From: Bicyclus anynana | Taxonomy: Eukaryota; Arthropoda; Insecta; Lepidoptera; Nymphalidae | DNA: 64,000 nt | Direction: 5' to 3' | Assembly: GCF_947172395.1 (NCBI RefSeq) | Contig: NC_069109.1 | Location: 7,217,224-7,281,223 of the forward strand | Part shown: piece by piece, positions 52,101-63,729 of the stretch | How positions within the stretch are numbered: position 1 is the stretch's first letter | Layout: every line of letters begins with the position of its first letter | Notes under the pieces: model-generated | Databases searched by the model: none | Seen by the model: the letters and a program-made list of their open reading frames with translations, nothing else | Told to the model about the DNA's origin: nothing | Made by a program: the position numbers and the translations under genes

Positions 52101-55100
52101 TTACAGACTGTGAGTCTGTTACACCGAACCACTTTCCAAGTGGAGTTACAAACCCACAACACCAAGAACCTACAGGCTGACACACTACCACATCACTCAA
52201 CTTACACATCTAAGTTCTAACTTCCCTCTTATATAACGTATGTGAGTACTACACAAATTACATCACACCACTGTGAGTGTGATCTTACTAAATTCTAAAG
52301 GAGATGGTCCATTTTAGGTCCACTCTTGTACCCCGTATCATTATAATTTAAAAAATACAAGGATGTTATTAAAATTTATTAAAGTGAATAAATATAACTA
52401 AACAAAATTAAAACCCAAGTTTTGGAGTTATATCAAGATGGCGTCCTTAAAGCAACTATGACATGACAATTGACAGCAAACGTCAAATCGATTACTGCAT
52501 TGAAAATGTCATCAATCCGCCATTATTACCCTAATAGTGTTGCATTTCTTGGGACATAATGAATATTATTTCGAAAAAATTAAAGTAAATTCGTAGATTT
52601 GTATAATTAAAAATAGTTAAAAAAAAATATTTTCTTTTATTTCCGCTAGGGTACAATGACTGGACCTGCATACAATTTTGGACCATCTCCTTTCCTCTCC
52701 TATATTGAAACGTGGAGGCTTAACCCTATAGTAATTCATACATGCATACAAGGCAAGGTAAACAAAAGGCTAAATACATAGATGTCAGTTTAACTATTAT
52801 AATGTTATACGCATTTAAATAAAATAAAAGTGTAATTGTCGATGTCACAGCGAGCGCCCACACCGGCGAGCACGGCGTGGATGAGTACCCTGACATCAGC
52901 GGCATCACCAACGCCAGGGTGAGTTATTGGTATACTTTCACTTGCATTACTACGTATAATTATCAGCAAATCTCATCTTAAGTATCCACCAATCTGAGCA
53001 GAAAGCAAGTGTTTCCTAAATCCATTTAAACCTGAAACTATTATTTTGTAAAATAAGTGTTTTTGTCTAATTTAATGACATCATAGAGTGTTATAGAATA
53101 CAATTCCATAAGGGGCCCAGAAAGGGCCGTACCCTATGTGATACGGTAGTCCTAAACATATGCATAAATTCCATAATTGGAGTACAATGTCTTTATTCAT
53201 ATCACATAAAGTACTATTATTTTTTGGTACAGTATGAAAGAACAGAAACAGTCCTATATTGCACTTCTTCCATGTTACAGGACGTTTGGAGTAATATTTA
53301 CACTTTACACCATAAGTAAACAAATTGGTATCAAGGATACTTCATAATAATTTATTACATTTGATGTATCTTATGTGATACGGTAGATCGAAATGGGTTA
53401 AATATAGGAGAATGTATTCTTGTCTGTATACATTGACAAGGCATATTCTACCCTTGGCTGATCTCATCTATCAAAAAATTACGTCTCGTGGAATCTGTCG
53501 ACAGGAAGCCATGCGCAAGATGACGGAGGAGGACAAGCGCAAGATCCTGCAGCAGGTGGAGCTGTTCCGGCGCGAGAAGATGACCTTCGACAACGAGGTG
53601 GCCAAGTGGGACGACGCCGGCAACGACATCATCATGCTGGCCAAGCACATGTGCATGATCATGCTGGAGATGACTGACTTCACCAGGTTAGTGACCTGTC
53701 TCACTGAAAATAAAAGACTTTGCTGTAGATCATACGACTAAAGTAAAACTTCTTGAAAAAAAAATACAGGTTTCCGATGAATTGGTAATCTCCTTCTATT
53801 ATTGAAGTCCTTTAAAAAATACAAACCGCTATTTATGATTCTCAGGCACAACTGCATCGCAACAGGTTCTTGAAGTGTACAAAATGGGATTGTTTCAAAG
53901 TTCTCTATGAACGCCATCTACTGGTAGTTTAAAATAACAAACTTAAACTATGCTTGTAGATAGCAGCACGCATCGTCTATTTACTCGTAATGCGCTAACC
54001 AACTTACTTACTCCTCAGGTCAACGAGTGTAAAAAAAGAAAAAGTCCAAATACAGAAATGAAAAATGTGTTAAAAATCTTACATATTTTACTAGATTACC
54101 ATTGGAATCCTTCCTTATTTTAGCTCATTTTCCCTAGAAAAATAAGCTAATTTCGTTATCTTCATACTGATCCAGCTTTACAATTAATGCATATTTCACT
54201 GATTGACATTAGTTGTCTTTGAATGTCATCGAATACAGAAACAGTAAATTTATTATATGCCAAACAGTCAGAGATTTTGACAAAATGTTTCAAATTTATG
54301 TGAAATACCCAGAAAAACTGTCAGATAATGCAATGAAAAAACAAACAGATACTTTCTAGTTGCGCAGATGCATCTTTAACAGTTAAGTTAGCTGATTCAG
54401 CCTAAGTAGAGTTTTGTGAAAAATTACCTCATGACATCTCCATCATCATCATCATTATATGTTCTAATTTATAGCCAATTTTCAGCTTTGTATCGCTTTA
54501 ATTTTTTGGGCTCAAGCGTGTATGGAGACTGGGTTTCTCCTTTATTTCAAAAAACGTTTCAAAAATTACTTTAAAGATCTTGAAGGTGAGATTGTCCATC
54601 ATCATCAGTCCATGCACGTCTACTGCTGGATATAGACTCTTGCATGGACTTCTAAACACCAGCATCCAACATCCCGGTTGTAGTCGCTGGTCCATCTAGT
54701 GGGGGCTCGCCATTCCTGCACCTCAGGACCCCAACCATCAGCTCTTCGAACAATGTGCCTTGTCCACTGGCCATTGCCACAAATTTGCTAAACACCATGA
54801 TGTCGAGGCACGAGCATCTATAATGCTGATTATGTAAAGTTTGTGTAACATCAGTGGTATGTCCCCAGGGGGCGCGGACCTCTGAAGACCACGATGGACG
54901 TGATCAACGCCGCCAAGAAGATCTCCGAGGCCGGCACCAAGCTGGACAAGCTCACCAGGGAGATTGCTGAGCAGGTTTGACTTTGCTTGCACTTTGTACG
55001 AGCTCTAGATACTCGGGACTTGAATATTGATCTCTCTTCTTGCGTACTCTTGGTCGTTTGTTTGTTTGATTGAACGCGCTAATCTCAAGAACTACTGGTC

Positions 55101-58100
55101 CGAGTTGAAAAATACTTTCAGTGATAGATAGCCCATTTATCGAGGAAGGCTATAAGATATATTACATTTTCAAAAAAAATAGGGATCTTTGCTGATACTC
55201 CAATAAAGTAACACAAGGTGTCCAATAGTTTGTGTATGTATACTTTTTTTAATAATCCAAACGTCAAAAACGCTGTCGTCCATTTTGTGACGTCACACTG
55301 TCACTTGATGTACTAAACGTCAAACTAATTGTTGACTAATATTTTTGTCAAACGCTCCGTTTGTAAGGGATTTGTTATAGTGACGTCATGAAACTGTTGA
55401 AATATAGGCTGATGTTTGGCTCGTATTGTTTAAAACATATTTGAAAAATGAAACTTTCATGCAATCACGTCTCAAAAAATATGAAAAATATTTTTTCAAT
55501 CTAAATATGACGTTAATGAATTATTTAAGGCCATTTTAAGAAAAAGTTTCCTATTGCTGAAGGTCGTGTCCTCATTCCAGTCCCTTCATTGCGTTGTAAC
55601 TGAGAGTTAAAAAGAGCAACTGTTGAGTTTCTTGCCGGTATCTTCTCAGCAGAACCTGCCTTCCGAACCGGTGGTAGAATCTTTACAAATAGTCAACTGA
55701 CGTGTCAAAAGTGCTTGTAAACTGAGCCTACTTGAAATATATGAGTTTTGATTTGATTTGACGAATCGGTTCCCAGCTTTTCTTATAGCCGCTATAAGAC
55801 ACCCATTAGTGATTTCACCTGGTCTAACCAGCGGCTAGGTGATCGGCTGCGAGGTCTTTTACCTTTCACTTTACCCACAAATGTCAGTTTGTCTGTCCAA
55901 GTTATGCAGGCAGCCAATATGACCAAAATAACTTAGAATCCTCTGATAACAGATAGTCTAGTGGTAATGGGAAGCTGTTTCAATCTATCCATGGTATATA
56001 GGGCATCCTTCTCCAACACCATATCACAAACGCGTCTATCTTTTTCATCGTCTATGCTTCGGAACCATAGAGAAATATACAGAATACTCCGAAAATTATG
56101 CGTATACATTTGATGGTAAATAATTTACATACTCGTACCCGGAACCATAGAGAAATATAGAAAAGACTTCGAAAGTTATGTGTATACAGTTGATGGTAAA
56201 TACATACTCGTAATAGCGAAAGAAAACTGCAAAACTAAGGCATTAAGGGTGCTTAATGTCTTTGAACGTGTCGACTTGGCTTCGGCTAGCCAAGTTATAG
56301 CTTGGCAAATTCATTCGTAACACTCCCGATACCCCGCGCAGTTTTTTTCCCCCGTCGCCCGCATATCACGGGAGTTTCACCAACGAACTTGCCAAGCTAT
56401 AACGCGTTTATCAGAGTCGATACGTGCTATAACCTCGAACGTTTCCCCCGCAGTGCCCGGAGTCGTCCACCAAGCAGGACCTGCTGGCGTACCTGCAGCG
56501 GATCGCGCTGTACTGCCACCAGATCCAGATCACCAGCAAGGTGAAGGCCGACGTGCAGAACATCTCCGGGGAGCTCATCGTCAGTGGGGTGAGTGGTTTA
56601 TGAATGTAAACTATCGCGAGTGTTATTCATATTAATTGATTATGAGACACGGCTAAAACTCACGTGATATTAGCTCGGAGTATGCCCGATTAGTACTACT
56701 AGAGTAACCCATACGGGGCCCTTAGTCATGAGCTTTTGACGGCCTCCGTGGCGCAGTGGTATGCGCGGTGGATTTACAAAACGGAGGTCCTGGGTTCGAT
56801 TCCCGGCTGGGCAGATTGAGATTTTCTTAATTTATCCAGGTCTGGCTGGTGGGAAGCTTCGGCCGTGGCTAGTTACCACCCTACCGGCAAAGACGTACCG
56901 CCAAGCGATTTAGCGTTCCGGTACGATGCCGTGTAGAAACCGAAAGGGGTGTGGATTTTCACACTCCCACTCCTCCTAACAAGTTAGCCCGCTTCCATCT
57001 TAGACTGCATCATCACTTACCATCAGGTGAGATTGTAGTCAAGGGCTAACTTGTAAAGAATAAATAAAAAAAAATATGGTATTTAACTTCTCCCACCTTC
57101 TGTTACACTTGTTTTCCATTTCAGTTGGACAGCGCCACGTCGCTCATCCAAGCGGCCAAGAACCTCATGAACGCGGTGGTGCTCACCGTCAAAGCCTCCT
57201 ACGTCGCCTCCACCAAGTACACCCGCCAGGGCACCATCGCGGTGAGTACTTCACCCACCACGCCAAAATATTTTAAGCCCCTATCAGTCTATTACAATTA
57301 AACAATTGGACTTGTGGCTAAAGTTTTACAATTACTTAAGAGAAAACCTATTATGGTTTAAAACAGGTACTTTTTTATTAGAATCTGCTAGTTGAAGAGC
57401 TGGTGGACATTTTTGGGCAGGTATTTAAGGCTAGTTGAAAATTTCCTGTAATTCTTCTATACTATCTTAACATAGCACCTGGCAGGGAAGTAGTAAGCTA
57501 AATACCTCCAAATTGCAAAAAAAAATATCATAGAGGATAAAGTTTCATAACTAAAATAGAATATTTTAAAAGTCATCATTATTTAATTTCTTTGCAAAAA
57601 CATTTTGCAAGCATCTGGCAAAGTCTTAGAATTGACTAAATAATCTGACTTATTTATTTTTTTAGGTAGGCCGACGCTCCGCGTTTTAACTCACATAGTT
57701 CCTGTTACCGTGAGAATACGGGAATAAATTATATCCTATGACACTCGTAAATAACGTGGCTATGTAGTGGTAAAAGAATTTTCAAAATCGGATATTTAAT
57801 TTCAGAGATTACCCCTACAATACCACAAACTCTTTGTATTAGTAGAGGATAGATAAAATTAATATGCAAGGGATGTTTTACTCCCCAGCCAGTTCTTTAG
57901 TTTTGTGTATATCAGAGGTACAGGACAGGTTTTTAACTTGACCCAAATACCTATCCAAAAATGTCGACTAGCTCTTGGACTATTTTGGTAGTATAGGAGA
58001 CGTTAAGGACAGGTTTTCAGTTTGCCTCAAATGCCTATCCAAAAATGACCACCAGCTCTTGGACTATGCCCTCCAAGACGGTAGTAGAGTTTCTACAAAT

Positions 58101-61100
58101 AGTCTAAACTAAGACGTTTCAAAGTGTTTAAATGGGCCTGTACTTGAAGTATTTGCAATTTTAAATTTTACTTAAGAAATATATTTTGAAGGAAGTATTA
58201 CTGCTATGCTTATTTTTGCCGCCAAAAACAACGCTGTGTTGGTGTGAAGGTTATGGTTGACATTACAGGCACACGGTGCCATTGTTATATCGTAACATTA
58301 TAGCAGTCACGACAAATTAGGTCCATTATGACATTTTATCTTAATAGATGTCTCTATTGAATTTTCTTATATCAGTATGTCTACTGAATATATTGATAAG
58401 AAAAAATTAACTGAAATAAGAAAGCGATTTATGCAAAAAATCGATTTAAAATTACTTATTTAGATTATAATGTTCTATACAAAAACATTGATATTTTTAA
58501 TTGAAGATTATTGACATGCAAAAACATACAATACAGTCAAACATAGAACCACTTCATATTAGAAGTTAGTTAAAATAAAGTACTATGAAAAAAAATAGCA
58601 TAATATTTCAAAATTAGACTTAAGACATTTGTCTTGAGCTTTTATCCCTTAAGAAATATTATTTTTTTTATTTTAGTTAGTAAGTACGAGAAAGTTGTAA
58701 TTTATTCTATTTTAGATAAATATAGTTCAAGTTCTATTATTCTATTCTATCGACTTTAATAGTTTTAGAATGGTTATATGGAATCTGAGGTACATTGTAG
58801 CAATATATGACGATAAAAATCACATTTATCATATATTTACCTCAATGACGAAAAAAATCACATTTACAGATATTTCAATTACTTCAATACAATCTTTAAT
58901 AGCATTTTTTAAAATTATACTCTTGTTTATTAATCACTTTATTTGACTTGAACTAATAAACTTATAATATACCAAGTCAGTCCCTGTTTTCAATAGACGT
59001 ATGTCATAATGGGCCTTTTATATCGTGACTACTACAACTATGATTTCTACATGCTTTATGGTTCTACAGCGTGATGTGTCAACTTGTTTGTTTGTTTATG
59101 CGCGCTATATGACCGGGTACTGACATGTTTGTATGTATCTCTGTATGAAGACATAACACGAATCGCTTACTACAAACATACCGCTTTAGAATATATAAGT
59201 ATAAATGTGCTGCAATAACCCCATAACCATATTCTTTGTGACATTGAAATTGTGACAGTTTGAAGTAAAAGCCTTTTATGGATTGACATACCTGATCTTT
59301 TGACGCCTGAAAGTTTTCCATGCTGACATTAATTCACATATTAGTAGAGGATCCCAACATAAGAGGATCTTAACCCATCTGTTTACTGGATGAAAAGTTT
59401 TTTATATCAAATTAAATATGTCAATAAATATATTGCCAATGGTTTGTTTAAAAAAGCTTTAACTTAATATCGGATGTAATTATAATATATAAAAAGTAAT
59501 ATAAATGTAACTAGTTTGAATAAAATAAAGACAAAATCAATCTCTTGAATATTTGTGTCAATTATAAAATTCACTTCCAAACTCATCAAAAGATGGATTA
59601 CATAAATATTATCCTTACTTACTTTAAAATAGTAAAAAGTTCAATTAAATACGATTTGCAGTATTACAAGCATTCGATAAAACGTAAGGTTTTTGTGGCC
59701 GTGGCATTTTGTTTGGTCACAGCTTGTATGAATGTATTTGGATCAAATTCCTTAATGATAAACGTGCTTGGAAGCCATTGGATCAGCTTATACCTTTACA
59801 CAGGAAGTAAAACAAAGAAATTTTATGTATGATAACATTTTTTTTTTTTTATTGAATAAGACAACATGGAACTTAAGCTAACTTGATAACAATTGTAATT
59901 TTTTATAATTTTTTTTCAAAAGAGCAACTTTTGTGTTTCTTGGCGGTTCCTCTCAGCAGAACCTGCCTTCCGAACCGGTTGTAGAGAATTTACAAATAGT
60001 CAAACATAACATACTGATTTTTGCAGTTACTCGAGCGCGGCAGATAAACATAAGGGACTATACCTTACACTTTGTCGAGTACCTCCACCGAGTATGAGCC
60101 CTTAATATTGGTGGGTACGTTTAGGGCAACCAAAAAAAAAAAACTAACTTCATAAATACTCAACCAGCACGTCAGATTAAGATAAGGTAGGTGAGTTGAT
60201 AGCTAAAAACTGCACATTTCGAAAATCTGACGATTTGAGCGTAACGTAATGGAATGGGAGGGTTTCAAAGTTACAAAATTAAACCCTTATATTTTAGTGC
60301 TCGAGGTACGAGTGCGATTAATTTTTTACTTATTTTTAAGGAAATAATCTCCTAATTAATCGCTAAAATTTTCTTACAATTTCAGTAAGCCAAAGTAATA
60401 AAAATTGTTTTTAAAGTCTGTAGTTTTTTTTCCACCGCTAAAAGCGGAAACAGTAAATAACCATTTATTCTCCCTATATTATAATCTACCAAATGTAATC
60501 GGTCTCAATGACGCTCGAGTAACTGCAAATTTAGCATCCCGGGCTCCCCTACTATTAGCAATAATGTCTGGGTATCTAATCTAATCTCAGGCACTTAGTT
60601 CTAGTTATTTCATCAATCTATTATCATATTTCGAAAACTGTTCACGATTTTAATGTTATCTAGATAAACGCCTGTACAGAGTTACTGTAAGATCACGAAG
60701 CAATCATTTGTCATTGAAAAATATATTTGAAACGACAGAATCATCCTACAAATAGTTCCTAGAATAATATGTTAGATATACGACGATATGCATTGTCGGA
60801 TATACGCCGACATGTCTCAATCTAATAAAAATAAACCTACAGGGTATTTAACTATGTATACCTTATGTTCTGTGTTCCATTTAAGACATGATAATTACTT
60901 AACATACAATAATGTGTCATATATACCCCGGATTATCTTGTTGGATATACACCGACGTGTCTTATTAACTATCCTTACATATATAGAATAATAATGTGTC
61001 GTATATACACCGACATTTCCTATTGTCTGTCCAGGGTATCATATGCAGGGTGTCCCGTTAATATATGACATAATTATTTCCATGTTCTGGAAAAAACTTA

Positions 61101-63729
61101 CCTTGCAATAGAAAAAATTAAACTTTTACTTCTTGAAACAACAATTCAAAAGTAATTAACAAGTATAAAATCAACGCTTAAGTAATATTACAACACGTGG
61201 TATGACTAAACTGCTCTGAAGGTAGGTTTGTATTTTGTACAAAAATAAATATAACTTAAGAATCGTAAAATTTTGACTAACATATATTATGTTATTTTAG
61301 TAGGTATTGTCAGCTATCACTCTGTACAGTATGGCGTACTATTTACGGAACACCCTGTATACACTGGTATAAGTTGTCGGTGTATATCCGACATGATCAT
61401 TAATAGTTGTGTAATTTTTAGGGTAAAAACTAATACTGTAAATCAGGGTTATTTAGGTAATTGTTGATCTTATGGTAACTTTCCTAGAAATTAAATATTT
61501 ATGATTTGGAATATAAAATATATAACATATGCATAAGTATATATAACATGCTTCATGGCGGCTGGACAGAACAACTATGTAAGTGATGGCGACACTATGG
61601 GAAATTTATCTTTGTCTATGATTTTACATATTGCTGCATGTTTTCGTTATCATTAAATACTTTATATGTAGGTATATCTTCTTTTTTTAACGTCTTTCGC
61701 ACGCTTTTTACGCAATAGATATTTTATGTAAATATATTAATCTATATTTAGTACATACCTAATTTTAATTATAATTGTAAATATTTGTAGATGATTTAGA
61801 TTAAAATCCTTAGATACATAGTTAATGGCACATCGCCAAAATAGATTTTTATAAGATGTTTTTTTTTTTTCACTAATCTTAATATAGAACATATTACAAA
61901 CACTTTTTACTAATATTATATCTCTGATATTATATTTTTTAATCTTAACTTATCTCATTTTCTTCATTGTTTTCTTTCACTTTGCTGCTATAATAGTATA
62001 TTAATTTTTTTATTAATTCTTAAAAGCACGTTTATAACTTAATTATAAACTAACGAAACAATAGCTTTGATGTTTTTTATTTGATATTTACGTGTTTCGC
62101 TGTAAATTGAAAACGAATTCTATCATTAATAAATATAATAATTATTATTATTTCCACCTAAAAACTTTAAAGTCGTTTGATTTTCATTGACATTATCGTG
62201 AAGTTTTAATATTTAACAAATGCGTGCACCAGCGGCAATGTGTTTGTGTTTACGTTTTAAGTCATAAGTCAAACATATTAAGTTCTTTTCACCCAAATAG
62301 CTACCTACATTAATCACCGTCGGACATACATTAACAAACTGGTTTGTGTTATACAACTTTCAAATGACAATACTTATAACAGCTGTACTGTCGGATACAC
62401 TCCGACAGACTGATTTATGATACACAAAATGGTTGTCCGATAAACATCGACAAACGGTTTTAATTACTAACCAGTTTCTGTGCATATCCCAAGTTGTTTA
62501 TAATGAAAAAGTATCAAATGACAACACGAGTCGCACAGCTGTCGGAAAAACACCGACAGACGTTATTAGTTACTAACCAATTTCTGTGCATCACCAAGTA
62601 GTTTCTGGTAAAGTATCAAATGACAACACGAGTCGCACAGCTGTCGGATAAACACCGACAAATGGTTTTAGTCACTAACCAGTTTCTGTGTTCACCCCGA
62701 ATAGTTCATGGTGAAAAAGTATCGAATATCACTAATCGCAGTTGTGTTGTCGGACAAACACCGACACACGTTTTTAGTTACTAACCAGTTTCTGTCCAAG
62801 TAGTGTATGGTGAAAAAGTATCGAATATCACGATTCGCACAGCTGTCGGATAAACACCGACAGACGTTTTTAATTTTCTAATTAATTTCCGTGTACCGCC
62901 AGTCGCCGATAGTGGTGTGGCGCATGAAGGCGCCGGAGAAGAAGCCGCTGATCCGGCCGGAGAAGCCGGAGGAGGTGCGCGCCAAGGTGCGGCGCGGCAG
63001 CCAGAAGAAGCAGCCCAGCCCCGTGCACGCGCTCGCCGAGTTCCAGAGCCCCGCCGAGAGCGTGTGGTGAGTGCCCACACGTGGCGTGCACTACGCTGTT
63101 GACTAGGGTAGCCACTCTATCAGCTGATGGACGTCCCCACGCAATGGCGTAGCGTGCCTTAGAGAGATCCTGTATCGAAATTAGACGAATCCCGAAAAAT
63201 CTCATTAGTTTTTGATTTCAAAGTTTTTTTTTTACTTTTGTAATTTCTGCAGTTTTTTATGTTTTTTTTGCGAGATACACCAACAGATTTTACTTCCTAC
63301 TATCCTACTAATATTATAAACGCGAAAGTTTGGATGTTTGTTACTCTTTAATGCCGCTACTACTGAAGCGATTTGGCTGAATCTGGAATGGAAATAGATT
63401 TCACTCTGGATTAACACATAGGCTACTTTTTATCCCAAAAAAATCCATGGTTTCCCAAGAAAACTGATGATTTTGATGATATGAATATTTGTTACTCTTT
63501 TACGCCTCGACTACTAAATCGAATTAGCTGAAATTTGGTATTGAGATATGGTTCCCGCGGGATTTGTGAAAAACTAAATTCCACGCGGACGAAGTCGCGG
63601 GCGTCCGCTAGACAAGTAATATTGTAGATTACTTTTTACAAATTTTACACACATTAACATCAAAATTGGTCGCCAAATTATTATTGTCTATTACTTTTTA
63701 TTATATTCATTTTTTTTATTTGTTCCAGA
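49121..63729 (+). CDS. alpha-Cat: alpha-catenin, 3' part (M domain end, linker, actin-binding domain)
   Basis: Links cadherin-bound beta-catenin to F-actin at adherens junctions. Exons (GT-AG): 49121-49272, then 50101-50170 or 51845-51917 (alternatives), 52851-52918, 53505-53686, 54869-54974, 56454-56588, 57125-57241, 62903-63066, and 63729 onward. Recognised from DENDFIDASRLVYD (end of M domain), KWDDAGNDIIMLAK, CMIMLEMTDFTR, KQDLLAYLQRIALYCHQ, SLIQAAKNLMNAVV (vinculin-family signature) and WRMKAPEKKPLI. The C-terminus reads PAESV and aligns with vertebrate ...MDSI. Intron phases join without error. About 600 N-terminal residues are missing; no matching exon is visible to the left within the window. 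Coding exons are GC-rich against AT-rich introns. The stop codon TG|A is split by the last intron. Confidence 0.95.
49258..49577 (+). repeat. alpha-Cat: 152 bp tandem triplication including exon end and splice donor
   Basis: GTGCTCATGAACAGG followed by GTACGTG occurs at 49258 (real exon end) and at 49411. GTGCTCATGAACGG with the donor lost is at 49563. TTTTGAGGAGTTCTGTCATACTTC follows the first two. Copies two and three lack 21 bases of the exon (between the short repeats GCCGTGC and GCTGTGC). Confidence 0.9.
50101..50170 (+). CDS. alpha-Cat: alpha-catenin alternative linker exon 1
   Basis: 70 nt, enters in phase 0 and leaves in phase 1. Encodes DEEELDPEDVELDEHYTLET then RSK: 11 of 23 residues acidic and few phosphorylatable ones. 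Acceptor TCACCTGTGTAG, donor GTGAGG. Confidence 0.85.
51520..51803. mobile_element. probable MITE between the alternative exons
   Basis: TACAGGTTGGTTCG at the left end and CGAACCACCCTGTA at the right end are inverted matches with one mismatch. The interior is AT-rich and non-coding. It ends about 40 bp before alternative exon 2. Confidence 0.5.
51845..51917 (+). CDS. alpha-Cat: alpha-catenin alternative linker exon 2
   Basis: 73 nt, also phase 0 in and phase 1 out. Encodes TSDDLDTDTEFEPVEDMTME then TRSR: acidic but with seven Ser/Thr, some in CK2-like contexts (S-D-D, T-D-T-E). The acceptor is preceded by a UG-rich rather than pyrimidine-rich tract (CGTGTCGTGTGCATGTGTAG). Donor GTGAGT. Confidence 0.85.
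51950..52062 (+). repeat. 36-37 bp minisatellite, three units
   Basis: GAAGGTCGAGTTACAGACT recurs at 51955, 51991 and 52028 (last with one change), beginning 33 bp after the donor of alternative exon 2. Confidence 0.85.
52300..52700. repeat. dispersed repeat copy in an alpha-catenin intron
   Basis: Shares GTTGCATTTCTTGGGA, TAAAGTAAATTCGTAGATTT, TTTATTTCCGCYAGGGT and GGACCATCTCC with 3105-3255. Confidence 0.6.
54590..54780 (-). pseudogene. RTE-type LINE 3' fragment
   Basis: Minus strand encodes decayed RADGWGPEVQEWRA-like tail sequence. The (CATCAT)n end at 54597 marks the 3' terminus. Ends ~90 bp before the exon at 54869. Confidence 0.7.
55058..55160 (-). mobile_element. family C fragment
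   Basis: TTGAACGCGCTAATCTCAAG to CGAGGAAGGCTATAAG. The following 55200-55560 contains no recognised feature. Confidence 0.65.
55605..55765 (+). mobile_element. LINE 3'-tail repeat
   Basis: AAAGAGCAACTGTTGAGTTTCTTGCC and CCTTCCGAACCGGTGGTAGA, ending TATGAGTTTTGATTTGATTT. Confidence 0.65.
56741..57070 (+). mobile_element. SINE family A, complete reference copy
   Basis: Begins with the tRNA-like head GCCTCCGTGGCGCAGTGGTATGC (A-box) and GTCCTGGGTTCGATTCCC (B-box). The body with GGCTTCGGCCGTGGC-type sequence and GCGATTTAGCGTTCCGGTACG follows, then a tail GAATAAATAAAAAAAA. Plus orientation in an alpha-catenin intron, 55 bp before the exon at 57125. Similar to lepidopteran tRNA-derived SINEs such as Metulj (recognition from memory, moderate). 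Confidence 0.9.
57668..57850 (+). mobile_element. family C-related repeat in the last alpha-catenin intron
   Basis: GGCCGACGCTCCGCGTTTTAAC start, TGTATTAGTAGAGGATAGAT end. Confidence 0.55.
58301..59034. mobile_element. MITE with ~50 bp imperfect inverted ends
   Basis: TAGCAGTCACGACAAATTAGG, then CATTATGACAT at the left, mirrored by ATGTCATAATGGGCC and TCGTGACTACTA at the right. AT-rich, no ORF. Confidence 0.7.
59035..59920. other. alpha-Cat: AT-rich intron sequence
   Basis: No exon supported. The plus-strand frame 59545-59832 is open but AT-rich, has no recognisable domain and no splice support. Confidence 0.4.
60020..60529. mobile_element. MITE with perfect 18 bp inverted ends, inside a LINE tail
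   Basis: TTTGCAGTTACTCGAGCG at 60020-60037 and its exact inverse at 60512-60529. It is inserted right after the LINE 3'-tail piece 59922-60010. Confidence 0.85.
60795..61392 (+). repeat. dispersed 17 nt stem-loops, group 1
   Basis: GTCGGATATACGCCGAC at 60795, GTTGGATATACACCGAC at 60940, GTCGTATATACACCGAC at 60998 and the inverted GTCGGTGTATATCCGAC at 61376. A degenerate one is at 60916. All have 5 nt arms and a 7 nt spacer. Confidence 0.85.
61046..61357. mobile_element. MITE with CAGGGTGTYCCGT inverted ends
   Basis: CAGGGTGTCCCGT at 61046 and ACGGAACACCCTG ending 61357 are inverted with one mismatch. TA-rich flanks (TATG / TATAC) suggest a TA target. 312 bp, no ORF. It sits among the stem-loops. 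Confidence 0.75.
61400..62380. other. alpha-Cat: AT-rich intron sequence
   Basis: Nothing recognised except a half-site GTCGGACATACATTAAC at about 62321. Confidence 0.4.
62390..62861 (+). repeat. tandem ~102 bp repeat carrying 17 nt stem-loops, group 2
   Basis: Stem-loops start at 62390, 62435, 62541, 62643, 62749 and 62845; consensus GTCGGATAAACACCGAC. Between them recur ACTAACCAGTTTCTGTG, AAAGTATCRAAT and GAGTCGCACAGCT. The last four intervals are 106, 102, 106 and 96. The final stem-loop ends 41 nt before the exon at 62903. Confidence 0.92.
63300..63612 (-). mobile_element. family D retroposon copy in the terminal intron
   Basis: CTACTAATATTATAAACGCG to GACGAAGTCGCGGGCGTCCGCTAG, with an internal partial duplication (GTTACTCTTTAATGCC / GTTACTCTTTTACGCC). 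Confidence 0.75.

Noticed and set aside
3926..57070. tRNA genes (A-box and B-box matches in many places)
   Set aside because: All lie in SINE heads attached to conserved SINE bodies, and none shows a complete cloverleaf.
59545..59832. Plus-strand frame of 95 codons in the last alpha-catenin intron
   Set aside because: AT-rich, no domain, no conserved splice sites, and not similar to alpha-catenin.
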